In this document: piece after piece, positions 51,634-60,690 of the stretch
Layout of the letters: every line of letters starts with the position of its first letter
Numbering within the stretch: position 1 is the first letter of the stretch
Origin: Bacteroidota bacterium
GTDB taxonomy: Bacteria > Bacteroidota > Bacteroidia > Sphingobacteriales > Sphingobacteriaceae
Reading direction: 5' to 3'
Assembly: GCA_013288685.1 (NCBI GenBank)
Contig: JABDBM010000002.1
Span: 107,220 to 171,219 of the forward strand
DNA: 64,000 nucleotides
Position numbers and translations under genes: made by a program
The notes under the pieces: generated by a model
What the model saw: the letters and a program-made list of their open reading frames with translations, nothing else
Told to the model about the DNA's origin: nothing
Database searches by the model: none

Positions 51634-52908
51634 ATGTCAAACAAAGAAACTATTGATAATAAGCAAGTTAGCATACTATACCGAAACTACGTTTTGGCGG
51701 CGCTTACGCTGGTGTACGTCTTCAATTTTATCGACAGGCAACTCCTTGTTATTTTACAGGAATCGATAAAAAAAGAATTACACCTGTCAGATACCCAGCT
51801 CGGCCTGCTTTCGGGCTTTACATTTGCTATATTTTATGTCACGCTGGGCATTCCGATTGCGCGCATTGCCGATAGAAAGAGCCGCAGGAACACCGTTGCC
51901 ATATCCCTTGGCTTATGGAGCATCATGACGGCCTGCTCGGGCATGGCGCGCAATTTTGTGGCTTTGCTACTGGCCCGCATAGGAGTTGGCGTTGGGGAAG
52001 CAGGCGGAAGTCCCCCGGCACATGCCATGATCTCGGATTATTTCCCACCCCAAAAACGGTCCACGGCGCTATCTATTTATTCGGCGGGGATTTATATGGG
52101 GATATTGATTGGCTTTTTAATGGGCGGCTATTTGAACCAACATTTGGGATGGCGCACCGCATTTTTTGTGGTGGGTACACCCGGCATTGTTTTCGCATTG
52201 CTGTTTTATGTTACGGTAAAAGAGCCACGAAGAGGCGCAACCGATATCGACAACACCGAAACAGCAAACCCGCATACTTTGGGCGAAGTACTGAAAGTGT
52301 TATACTCCAACAAAACCTTTGTTTTTTTGGCGCTGGCATCGGCGCTCAATGTGTTTTGTATCTATGGATTGTTGAATTGGGCACCCTCGTTCCTTAGCAG
52401 GCTTCATGGGATGAAAAGTTCCCAAATCGGCGCTTCACTGGGTTTAATTTATGGCATTGGCGGGGCAATCGGCTCGTTTGCCGGTGGGTTATTGACCGAT
52501 CATTTCGGCAAAAAAGATAAACGCTGGTACCTAAAAATTCCGGCTTATGCTATCCTTATCGGGATTCCATGCGCAGCGGGAGCCATATTTTTGCACGATA
52601 AGTATTTAGCCCTGGCCTGTTTAGGTTTATGCGGATCGCTGCAAAGCGTGTACCTGGGGCCATCGCTTTCGGTAGCACATGGCCTTGTACCGGCATCAAT
52701 GCGGGCGATGACCTCGGCAGTTTTCTTTTTGGTGATTAACCTTGTAGGGTTGGGTTTCGGGCCATTAGTTGTTGGTTTAATAAGCGATTTGCTAAAGCCA
52801 GCCCTGGGTGTCGAATCGTTGCGTTGGGCAATGTCAATTGTAATTGTAATCAGCGCCGCATCGGCAATCTTGTTTTTCAATACGGCTTCAAAAGTGAATA
52901 GACACTAA
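51634..52908 (+). CDS. MFS transporter (spinster-like)
   Basis: VFNFIDRQLLVILQESIKKELHLSDTQLGLLSGFTFAIFYV...RIGVGVGEAGGSPPAHAMISDYFP. Confidence 0.92.
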   Translation: MSNKETIDNKQVSILYRNYVLAALTLVYVFNFIDRQLLVILQESIKKELHLSDTQLGLLSGFTFAIFYVTLGIPIARIADRKSRRNTVAISLGLWSIMTACSGMARNFVALLLARIGVGVGEAGGSPPAHAMISDYFPPQKRSTALSIYSAGIYMGILIGFLMGGYLNQHLGWRTAFFVVGTPGIVFALLFYVTVKEPRRGATDIDNTETANPHTLGEVLKVLYSNKTFVFLALASALNVFCIYGLLNWAPSFLSRLHGMKSSQIGASLGLIYGIGGAIGSFAGGLLTDHFGKKDKRWYLKIPAYAILIGIPCAAGAIFLHDKYLALACLGLCGSLQSVYLGPSLSVAHGLVPASMRAMTSAVFFLVINLVGLGFGPLVVGLISDLLKPALGVESLRWAMSIVIVISAASAILFFNTASKVNRH

Positions 52909-52910
52909 TT

Positions 52911-52978
52911 TCACGAATTAATCGAATTTCACGAATTTTAAATCACAAGATAATTCGTGAAATTCGATTAATTCGTGA
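52911..52978. repeat. Perfect 27-bp inverted repeat between convergent genes
   Basis: TCACGAATTAATCGAATTTCACGAATT (52911-52937) / AATTCGTGAAATTCGATTAATTCGTGA (52952-52978). Confidence 0.9.
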
Positions 52979-53024
52979 TGATTCGTGTTCATTTCAATTC
53001 GTAAAATTCGTGTTCTCAATCATT

Positions 53025-53762
53025 TTATCGCGCCGCTCCGCCATCAATAGTTAAACAAATGCCGCTTACAAACGACGCTTCATCCGATGCCAGGTACAGG
53101 TAGCCGTTGGCAATATCCTCAGGCACTCCCCATTTGCCCAGCGGGATCATCGGAAGTGTTTGATTGCGTACTTCTTCGGGCATCAGGTCCGTCATGGCGG
53201 TGGTGATAAAGCCGGGGGCAATACAGTTGGCGGTAATGCCATAGCGGCCCAGTTCCATGGCCCATACCTTCGTCATCCCAATAATAGCCGATTTAGTGGC
53301 CACGTAATTGGTTTGCCCATAGTTACCGCGAATGGCCACGTTGGACGACGCCGAAACAATGCGGCCATAGTTTTGCTCTTTCATTATCGGCGCCACTGCC
53401 TGCGTGCAATTAAAAACACCGGTAAGGTTTACGCCAATCACATCATCCCACTCCTGTTTGCTCATTTTTAGCAAAGTCCTGTCCTTGGTGATGCCGGCGT
53501 TGTTGATCAGGATATCAATACGGCCAAAATGCGCATGAGCTTCCGCGACCGCCTTTTTTACCTGCTCTTCGTCCGTCACGGATACCTTTTGAAAGAGCAC
53601 CTCGTGTCCGTCCGCTTTTAAGCGCCCGGCTACTTCGGACCCTTTGGACGACACATCCCACAAAATAATTTTCGCACCTTCTTTGGCAAACCGTTCGGTA
53701 GTGGCAAGGCCTATTCCATTGGCGCCCCCGGTAATGAGCGCAACTTTGTCTTTTAGTCGCAT
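53025..53762 (-). CDS. SDR family oxidoreductase, FabG-like 3-oxoacyl-ACP reductase
   Basis: ALITGGANGIGLATTERFAKEGA; NNAGITKDRTLLKM; YVATKSAIIGMTK; CIAPGFI. Confidence 0.93.
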   Translation of the reverse strand: MRLKDKVALITGGANGIGLATTERFAKEGAKIILWDVSSKGSEVAGRLKADGHEVLFQKVSVTDEEQVKKAVAEAHAHFGRIDILINNAGITKDRTLLKMSKQEWDDVIGVNLTGVFNCTQAVAPIMKEQNYGRIVSASSNVAIRGNYGQTNYVATKSAIIGMTKVWAMELGRYGITANCIAPGFITTAMTDLMPEEVRNQTLPMIPLGKWGVPEDIANGYLYLASDEASFVSGICLTIDGGAAR

Positions 53763-53829
53763 ATTGGTATAATTTGGTTGGAGGAAAGATAGGGAAAAAG
53801 TTGGAAAAGTGTGTTAATGCTGCTCTCAT

Positions 53830-53965
53830 AGTTAACTCACCCCGCCGTGCTTCGCCGGCACCCCTCTCTACTGCGTAAAGAGGGGAAGCTGCAGGAGGCC
53901 CCCTTTTCCCCCTCTCTACAACGTAGAGAGGGGTGACGAGCGCAGCGAAGTCGGGGTGAGTCAAC
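53830..53965. repeat. REPIN-like palindromic element, copy A (long form)
   Basis: gttaactcaccccg...cggggtgagtcaac ends; two internal hairpins CTCTCTACtgcGTAaAGAG and CCTCTCTACaacGTAGAGAGG. Confidence 0.85.
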
Positions 53966-54045
53966 TAACCGCCATGCATTTACGCATATTTCCCCCTTGC
54001 ACCTTTCAACTAAATCCTTATTTTTGATTAACCAATTAAAACCCA

Positions 54046-55350
54046 ATGAACCGTTATATCATCGCCCTGCTGGTGCTGTTTGCGTTTATCATTTGCGCGA
54101 ACCCTGCACGCTCACAATCAAAAATATTAACCGAAGCCCCGGCTGCGGCTGCCGGATTTTCCGCTGCCCGGCTGGCCAAACTCGATTCGGGCATGAATGC
54201 CTGGGTAAAACAGAAATGGGTAAACGGCTCGGCCGTACTTATAGCCCGGCATGGCAAAATTGTGTTTTATAAGGCCCATGGCTATAACGATATGGCTACC
54301 AAAGCACCGTTAGATAAAAACGGCATCTTCCGCATTGCCTCGCAAACTAAGGCCGTTACCGTAACCGCCGTAATGATGCTGTGGGAAGAAGGCAAATTTT
54401 CGTTAGACGACCCGGTTTCCAAATTCATCCCCACCTTTGCCAACCAAAAGGTGCTGGCCAACTTTAACCCTAAGGATACTACCTACACCACCGTTAGGGC
54501 TAACCGGCCCGTTACCATCCGCGATTTGCTGACCCATACCTCCGGCCTTGGGTACCCCGCCATTGGCACCCCGGCCGAAAATGCCATTTATGCCAAAGCT
54601 TATATGACCGGTGGCGTAGGCACTAGGGGCCAAACCCTGGCCGACGCCATGACCCGCCTGGGCAGCCTGCCCCTGTTTTTTCAACCTGGCACACAATGGA
54701 AATATGGTCTCAATATGGACGTATTGGGCTACCTGGTAGAGAAATGGAGCGGCATGACGCTGGAGGAGTTTTTTACGAAACGCATTTTTAAACCACTGGG
54801 CATGAACGATACCTATTTTAACCTGCCCGCAGCAAAGGGCCCGCGACTGGTTAACTTTTTCCAGGGCGACTCTACCGGCACCATAGCCAAACAGGCATCC
54901 GTTTTTGGCGGCGCGCTGGATATGAACTACCCGCTGCAACACTCCGACTATTTTTCGGGCGGGGGCGGTTTGGTGAGTACCATGTACGATTATGCCATTT
55001 TACTGCAAATGTTTTTAAATAAAGGCGAATACAACGGCGTGCGCATCCTCTCGCCCACTACAGTGCGGATGATCACCATGAACCAAATTGGCGACATGCA
55101 CCCCACCCTGGGCGACCATGCCGAGGCCAATAAATTCGGGTTCGGTTTTTTTGTGATCTCGGACGAGGGCAGCAAGTTTGGCCCCAGTCTGCCCGGCACC
55201 TACAGCTGGGGCGGCGTATTCTCCACCTCGTACTGGGTTGACCCTAAGGAAGACATGCTGGTAATAGCCTACGAACAAATGTGGGGGCCGTATGTGGCCA
55301 ATACGGCTAAGGCGTTTAAGAGTTTGGTGTATGGGGCGCTGAATGAGTGA
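54046..55350 (+). CDS. Serine hydrolase, beta-lactamase/class C family
   Basis: FRIASQTKAVTVTAVMML (SxxK), YGLNMDVLGYLVEKWSG (YxN), signal peptide. Confidence 0.93.
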   Translation: MNRYIIALLVLFAFIICANPARSQSKILTEAPAAAAGFSAARLAKLDSGMNAWVKQKWVNGSAVLIARHGKIVFYKAHGYNDMATKAPLDKNGIFRIASQTKAVTVTAVMMLWEEGKFSLDDPVSKFIPTFANQKVLANFNPKDTTYTTVRANRPVTIRDLLTHTSGLGYPAIGTPAENAIYAKAYMTGGVGTRGQTLADAMTRLGSLPLFFQPGTQWKYGLNMDVLGYLVEKWSGMTLEEFFTKRIFKPLGMNDTYFNLPAAKGPRLVNFFQGDSTGTIAKQASVFGGALDMNYPLQHSDYFSGGGGLVSTMYDYAILLQMFLNKGEYNGVRILSPTTVRMITMNQIGDMHPTLGDHAEANKFGFGFFVISDEGSKFGPSLPGTYSWGGVFSTSYWVDPKEDMLVIAYEQMWGPYVANTAKAFKSLVYGALNE

Positions 55351-55360
55351 GGGGGCATTT

Positions 55361-55382
55361 CCCCCGCTGACAGAAGCGGGGG
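55361..55382 (+). terminator. Terminator-like GC hairpin
   Basis: CCCCCGCT-gacaga-AGCGGGGG just after the serine hydrolase stop. Confidence 0.5.
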
Positions 55383-55481
55383 CCACGCTTTACACTCATA
55401 CCGCACAGGCCTTAGCCGCATTGGCCGGTATCCGCTTCAATCGTTAATGCGACACAAGTAATCCTCCCGGCCTTGGTAACC

Positions 55482-56231
55482 TCAAGGAACAATGCCTGAC
55501 GCTCTGCCACCTGTAGTGATTCGGTCTAAAGTTTCGTCAGTGAGCGGGAAATGAGATGGTTTCTTCCTTAACGAAAGACTCATAAAAGCCCAATTTTCCT
55601 CTGATTTAAAAAAAGAAGAAGAAAAGTGATCCAAGAAATTCTCATAAAGCTCTTTACTTACGATTGCACTTAAAGTATCGTTGACAAATGGGTGTTCGCA
55701 TTTATTTCTATAAACAATTTCTTTAGTGGCATCATTTAATTTATAAAAAGAACTTAGTGTATTTTCAATATCCCGATCGTTATAGTTTCTTATTTTTTCT
55801 AAACTAACAAACGGGGTAATTCCGTATCTATCGTAAATTTCATAATTACCCGTTTGGATTTCGTGATATAGTTTCAAACTCTCTATGTCGCTACTTCTAA
55901 AACCAAATATTTTCAAGAGATCTTTGTCAGGAATAACCAAATAGATCTTCCAAACATCCCATATTTGCACTAACTGTTTGACAACACGTAGGTCGATCTC
56001 TGTAGTGGGAATCCCTTTCTTAAAGAACACTATTTCGAAATCAATAGATTTAGCCACCAAGTATTTTATTACCCCAGTAAAAACAAGTAATTCTTGATTC
56101 GAAATCCATTCAACTTCAGTCAGGTCGAAAATATATTTGTCTTTTGGGACCGATATAATGTTTCTATAAATCCGGTCAACTAATCGATCTATTTGTTTCT
56201 CGGTAAATTTTTTTTCGAATTTGAAGAGCAT
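55482..56231 (-). pseudogene. STAS-like N-terminus + start of a HATPase-type domain, apparently truncated at the 3' end
   Basis: STAS-like IFDLTEVEWISNQELLVFTGVIKYL; N-box-like VSKELYENFLDHFSSSFFKSEENWAFMSLSLRKK; ends before any G-box with an anomalous tail (DRITTGGRASGIVP). Confidence 0.5.
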
Positions 56232-56523
56232 TTTATTGAATTGGCGTCTAGGTATAATATAGCAATATTACAAATACTATTTTATTATAAATATTTTCCG
56301 GCAAAGTATTCTTTTAGCCATTTTTAAGAAAACTGCCTGTAGCATGACGCGCAAGCAAGCCCGCAAAGGCTCACGAACGGATGAGACATATTCTTGTCCA
56401 CATCCATCACCGTTACCCTCTACTCAACCGAACGAGCAGAAAATAACAAACCACGCCCTTGTCAATTTGTTAGAGAACCCCTTTAAAATAGGCCGCCTTT
56501 TTTTACGGGAAATAAGTTTTTTT

Positions 56524-56627
56524 GTCATCCTTGAGCGAAGCGAAGGATCTTCTCAGCCATGCAATTGCCCGCATGCATAGTTCGCTATACATGTCGCAGA
56601 AGATCCTTCACTGCGTTCCAGGATGAC
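56524..56627. repeat. Dispersed palindromic element, copy 2 (GTCATCC...GGATGAC)
   Basis: Arms GTCATCCTTGAGCGAAGCGAAGGATCTTCT / AGAAGATCCTTCACTGCGTTCCAGGATGAC; shared core with 31455-31550. Confidence 0.88.
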
Positions 56628-56631
56628 AAAA

Positions 56632-57029
56632 GCGTTTCAGCAACCAAAACGGCTCACCGTTAAACTTGTCGGTTTGCAGGTAATAAAAGGGCTGGGTAAA
56701 GTCGGCGGAGTGTGGGGTATTGCCAAGTCAAAAGTCTTTAGTCATAAGTCTGAAGTGATATTTTCGTTTTTTCTGACTTAGGACTTAAGACTGTCGATTA
56801 CAGACTAAGCTATAATTTAGATCTGACACGACACTCCAAAGTCCCCAGTTTCGGGGAAGGCGCCAACGAGGTCGGCATCCACATACACCTGGTTTTGGGT
56901 GAGCAGGCCTTTGTCGAACAGGTCGGTAAACGCCAGCAGCAACACGGGTTTATGCGGGGCGGTACCGTATTTGGTAACGCCGCGTTTAAGCCGGGTTAGT
57001 TGATGGAGGAATTGATGGAGCAAAGGCAC
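56632..57029 (-). pseudogene. HNH endonuclease (restriction-type) remnant, frameshifted and interrupted
   Basis: LTRLKRGVTKYGTAPHKPVLLLAFTDLFDKGLLTQNQVYVDADLVGAF, then frameshift to RNWGLWSVVSD, then after an AGTC-rich insert PHSADFTQPFYYLQTDKFNGEPFWLLKR in another frame. Confidence 0.75.
56723..56816. repeat. AGTC/GACT-rich dispersed repeat inserted in HNH remnant
   Basis: ccaagtcaaaagtctttagtcataagtctgaagt...ctgacttaggacttaagactg; CCAAGTCAAAAGT also at 4352-4364, related words at 440-550. Confidence 0.6.
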
Positions 57030-57077
57030 GGGGGAAGGTACGGTATTTTTTTGTGTTGAGTTAACCTCGCTCGCATA

Positions 57078-57170
57078 GTTGACTCACCCCCGACCATCGC
57101 TGCGCTCGGCCACCCCCTCTCTACTGCGTAGAGAGGGGTGTCGAGCGAAGCGCAGACGGGGTGAGTCAAC
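57078..57170. repeat. REPIN-like element, copy B (short form)
   Basis: gttgactcacccccg...cggggtgagtcaac with a single internal CTCTCTACtgcGTAGAGAG hairpin. Confidence 0.85.
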
Positions 57171-57207
57171 CGGGTCGCGTGCATTGGCCGCTGACCTCGC
57201 TCGCATA

Positions 57208-57348
57208 GTTGACTCACCCCCGGTCTTTGCTGCGCTCGACCACCCCCTCTCTACTGCGTAGAGAGGGGGAAGTTCCCGGACATCATTTTTTCCCCTCTCT
57301 ACAACGTAGAGAGGGGTGTCCAGCGAAGCGCAGACGGGGTGAGTCAAC
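57208..57348. repeat. REPIN-like element, copy C (long form)
   Basis: Same ends as B but two internal hairpins separated by gggaagttcccggacatcatttttt. Confidence 0.87.
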
Positions 57349-57786
57349 CGGGTCGCGTGCATAGCCCGCTGACCTCGCTCGCGTAGTTGACTCACCACGG
57401 AGCAGCTGACTATCAGCTAATTACCAATATTAATCAATAGTTAAATTTGCAATTATTTGATTATTAGATATTTACTATCATTTCTCGCTGAATTTTGCGT
57501 ATCACGCCCTATTAAAACCGTAAATTTTCTTTAAAACGGAACGCTTTTTAGTAATAAATACATCAATAAAGGCAGGACGCGGGTTTTTATTGATAAAAAC
57601 GTACATTTGGAACGACTGATTATCAATCAATTGACAAATATTAACTAATGATTAAATGTTAATTATTTAATAATCAGCATGTTTCGCCAAATTTAAAGTA
57701 CTCCGCGTGTGCAAAAGTGGAACACGTGTTTTTTCGCCCCCGCAGGGTAGCCTGAAAGAGCCCTTGCGCTGCCTGTTGCCGGGACG

Positions 57787-57820
57787 AAAATCATGGTTTA
57801 CAGTTGTAAACCATGATTTT
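57787..57820. repeat. Perfect 16-bp inverted repeat
   Basis: AAAATCATGGTTTACA-GT-TGTAAACCATGATTTT; further TGTAAACCATG copies at ~57871-57893. Confidence 0.85.
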
Positions 57821-58073
57821 TAATTAGCTAATTGATTATGAGTTGTTTAGCTAAAAAATATGCGAAAAAGTGTAAACCATGTGTAAACCATGATTTCGTT
57901 TCTGCAGGGCCTCCTGAAAGGGCTCCTGCGCTGCACCATGCCGGGAGAACGCAGGGTCCTCGTCGAGAGACCCTGCGGAGACAAGACCTCCGAATTAAAC
58001 CTTGTAGCCTGTCGCTTCGGACGCAAAGTTCAGAGGTTGCCGCGCTCGTTCCTCGCTCGCAATGACGCAGCGG

Positions 58074-59690
58074 CTATCCCCCTTCCCGCTCATACCGCTC
58101 CCGCAGCGCCGATTTTAAAAACTTCCCCACCGAAGTTTTGGGTATGGCATCAATAAAGGCATACCCTTCGGGGATCCAGAATTTGGCAAACTTGCCGGTT
58201 AAAAACTCTTTTAGTTCGGCAGGCGAAATGGTTTGGCCCTCTTTGGGCACTACGTAGGCAAAGGGGCGCTCCATCCATTTTTCGTCGGGCACGCCAATTA
58301 CGGCTGCTTCCAATACCGAGGGGTGGCACATCAGCGCACTCTCCAGCGCTACGGAACTCACCCATTCCCCACCCGATTTGATGACATCCTTGCTGCGGTC
58401 CTTTATTTCAATACAGCCGTCGGGGCTGATGGTGGCAATGTCGCCGGTTTTTAGCCAGCCGTCGGCCGTAAATTTACTGTGCGATTCGGTGTCGCGGTAA
58501 TACGAAGCGGCAACACAGGGGCCGCGTACTTCCAGTTCGCCGGGTGTTTCGCCATCCCAGGGCACCAGGCCCTGGTCGTTCCTGCCGCGAATCTCCAAAA
58601 AGGGTACCGGGTAACCCTGTTTGGTGGCATGGTCGTACTGCTCCTCTTGGGTTGCCTGCTCCAGTTCGCTGGTGACGACGGCCGTGGTGCCCAGGGGCGA
58701 TAGTTCCGTCATACCCCAGGTATGTAATACCGGTATGCCATACCGCTCGTGGAACGCTTTTATTAAAAAGCGCGGCATGGCCGAGCCGCCCAATGCTATA
58801 CAGCGCAGGCTGAGCTTGTACCGGCCGGGGTGGGCATCGAGCTTGTGCAGGATGCTCATCAGCACCGTGGGTACGCCGCCGGTAAAGGTCACCCTTTCGG
58901 CCTCGAAAAGCTGCAACAGGCTTTCGGCGTCGAGATACGGTCCCGGGAAAACCTGTGTTGCGCCTGTAAACGCGCTGTTGTAGGGCAAACCCCAGGCGCC
59001 TGCATGAAACATGGGCACCATGGGCAATACCACATCGCTTTCGGTAATACCCACCCCAACACAAGTTAACATCATCGAAATGGCATGCAGCACGATGGAC
59101 CGGTGGGAATATAAAATGCCCTTGGGCTTACCCGTTGTGCCCGAAGTATAGCACATAAAAGCGGCCGTATGTTCGTCGCCTTCAAAGGGTTCAAAGCGGG
59201 TTTCATCGCCGCCGGCCACTACATCTTCATAATTTAAATATCCGCCGGGCGTAGGTTCGCCGGATTGTGAAATAACAATAACTGCCGAAACATTAATGGC
59301 CTGTTTAAATTTTTCGAACAAAGGCAGCAGCACCTCATCCACGATGATGATCTTGTCTTCGGCGTGGTTAACAATATAAGCCAGTTCATCCGCACTAAAA
59401 CGGATATTGAGCGGATGCATCACCGCCCCCATGCAAGGCACGGCAAAATAGGCCTCGAGGTGCTGGTAATGGTTCCAGCAGAGGGTAGCCACCCTGTCGC
59501 CGCGCCGGATGCCGAGCTGGTGCAAGGCTGCCGCCAACTTTTTGGTGCGCCTGCCGAAATCCCGGTAAGTATAACGGTGAATACTTCTGTTGGGCAGGCA
59601 GGTCACAATTTCTTTTTTTGAAAACAAGCTTTCGGCCCGCCGTAAAATGGTGGGGATAGTAAGCTGTACATCCATCATTAAACCTCTCAT
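58074..59690 (-). CDS. Long-chain fatty acid--CoA ligase / AMP-binding protein
   Basis: [61 protein letters not shown]. Confidence 0.95.
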   Translation of the reverse strand: MRGLMMDVQLTIPTILRRAESLFSKKEIVTCLPNRSIHRYTYRDFGRRTKKLAAALHQLGIRRGDRVATLCWNHYQHLEAYFAVPCMGAVMHPLNIRFSADELAYIVNHAEDKIIIVDEVLLPLFEKFKQAINVSAVIVISQSGEPTPGGYLNYEDVVAGGDETRFEPFEGDEHTAAFMCYTSGTTGKPKGILYSHRSIVLHAISMMLTCVGVGITESDVVLPMVPMFHAGAWGLPYNSAFTGATQVFPGPYLDAESLLQLFEAERVTFTGGVPTVLMSILHKLDAHPGRYKLSLRCIALGGSAMPRFLIKAFHERYGIPVLHTWGMTELSPLGTTAVVTSELEQATQEEQYDHATKQGYPVPFLEIRGRNDQGLVPWDGETPGELEVRGPCVAASYYRDTESHSKFTADGWLKTGDIATISPDGCIEIKDRSKDVIKSGGEWVSSVALESALMCHPSVLEAAVIGVPDEKWMERPFAYVVPKEGQTISPAELKEFLTGKFAKFWIPEGYAFIDAIPKTSVGKFLKSALRERYEREGG

Positions 59691-59710
59691 AGGCCGTGTG
59701 AATTATTGAT

Positions 59711-60676
59711 TTACGATTTAAACGTTTTATCCAGCCAGGCCACCACTTCTTCCCAGTTTTCGCGGGATATTTTGGCGTGGGTGGCATTTTTCATAATCAA
59801 AAATGTTTTCTGATTGCCGGGTATCAAATTGTAAAAATCCCGCACTTTATCAATTGCAAATAATTCATCTTTATCGCCAACGCCAACCAGCACAGGCACA
59901 TTCATAGTTGCAGGCAGCCGTAGTTTTTTCACATCAAGCATGGTCAAAAACCGCAGTGTGTACCTGAAATTAAACAAGGTATCTTTTGATACCGTCATCC
60001 CGTCGCGGTAATATTCAACCGCCGGGTAGGACGGACGGACAATGGAGCTTGCCAAAATCTTAGCCTGTTTAAAAAACGGAATGGGTTTGCTTAGCCCTTT
60101 GCGGCCTTCGTAAGCGCCCGAGAGTAATATCAACCCCGCAATATCATTGGGAACGGCGTCGGCAGCGCATATCGCCGACGCTACGCCCAGGCTATGGCCC
60201 AGTACAATCACTTTTGTGAAACCCAACCCTTTGATATATTTTACCGATTCGGATAAATCGGCAATCCACCTGTCTTTACCCGGACTATCACCCCGGTTGC
60301 CGCCGGATAAGCCATGGCCACGGTAATCAAGCCCGAATACGGTGTAGCCGCCTTTGGAGATCGGCTCGCCGGCCATTGCATAAGGGCCACTATAAGCTGT
60401 AAAGCCATGAAAAATTAAAACAGCAATGCCTTTTTTAGCAGGTGTAATGGTATCGGGGTTCCAACGCCTCAAAAAGAGTGTTTCGCCATCCGTTGTTTTT
60501 AACAGGTTATGTGGGCCGGTGTAGTTTTGCCTCAAAACAGCAGCTTGTTCGGCAGTTATACCCTTATTGGTTATTTTGGATTCGGTTGGAAGATATGCGA
60601 GTATTAGCCCGAAAACTACGATTATCGCCACCAGGACAAGCAGCGTGTACAAAACTCTTTTTACGATTTTTTTCAT
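59711..60676 (-). CDS. Alpha/beta hydrolase (monoacylglycerol lipase-like)
   Basis: GLDYRGHGLSGG; VIVLGHSLGVASAICAA; N-terminal TM helix. Confidence 0.9.
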   Translation of the reverse strand: MKKIVKRVLYTLLVLVAIIVVFGLILAYLPTESKITNKGITAEQAAVLRQNYTGPHNLLKTTDGETLFLRRWNPDTITPAKKGIAVLIFHGFTAYSGPYAMAGEPISKGGYTVFGLDYRGHGLSGGNRGDSPGKDRWIADLSESVKYIKGLGFTKVIVLGHSLGVASAICAADAVPNDIAGLILLSGAYEGRKGLSKPIPFFKQAKILASSIVRPSYPAVEYYRDGMTVSKDTLFNFRYTLRFLTMLDVKKLRLPATMNVPVLVGVGDKDELFAIDKVRDFYNLIPGNQKTFLIMKNATHAKISRENWEEVVAWLDKTFKS

Positions 60677-60690
60677 GTAAGTATTTAAGT

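Noticed and set aside
53515-53964. 149-aa minus ORF overlapping the SDR gene start
   Set aside because: Composed of repeat copy A plus an out-of-frame antisense/overlap of the well-supported SDR gene.
56344-56580. 78-aa ORF MTRKQARKGSRTDETYSC...
   Set aside because: Its 3' third lies inside the GTCATCC palindromic repeat and the sequence looks non-coding; no family resemblance.
57084-57398. 104-aa and related ORFs across 56996-57398
   Set aside because: Translations are read-through of the REPIN-like repeats (repeated ...LTHPVCASLDTPLYAVERG...), not independent genes.
57064-57400. Possible CRISPR array (tandem repeats at 57078-57400)
   Set aside because: Repeat units are 93-141 bp palindromes with nested hairpins, not short direct repeats with unique uniform spacers; no cas genes nearby.
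58474-59064. 196-aa ORF and several 70-120 aa ORFs within the acyl-CoA ligase gene
   Set aside because: Alternative frames within a strongly supported CDS in GC-richer sequence.
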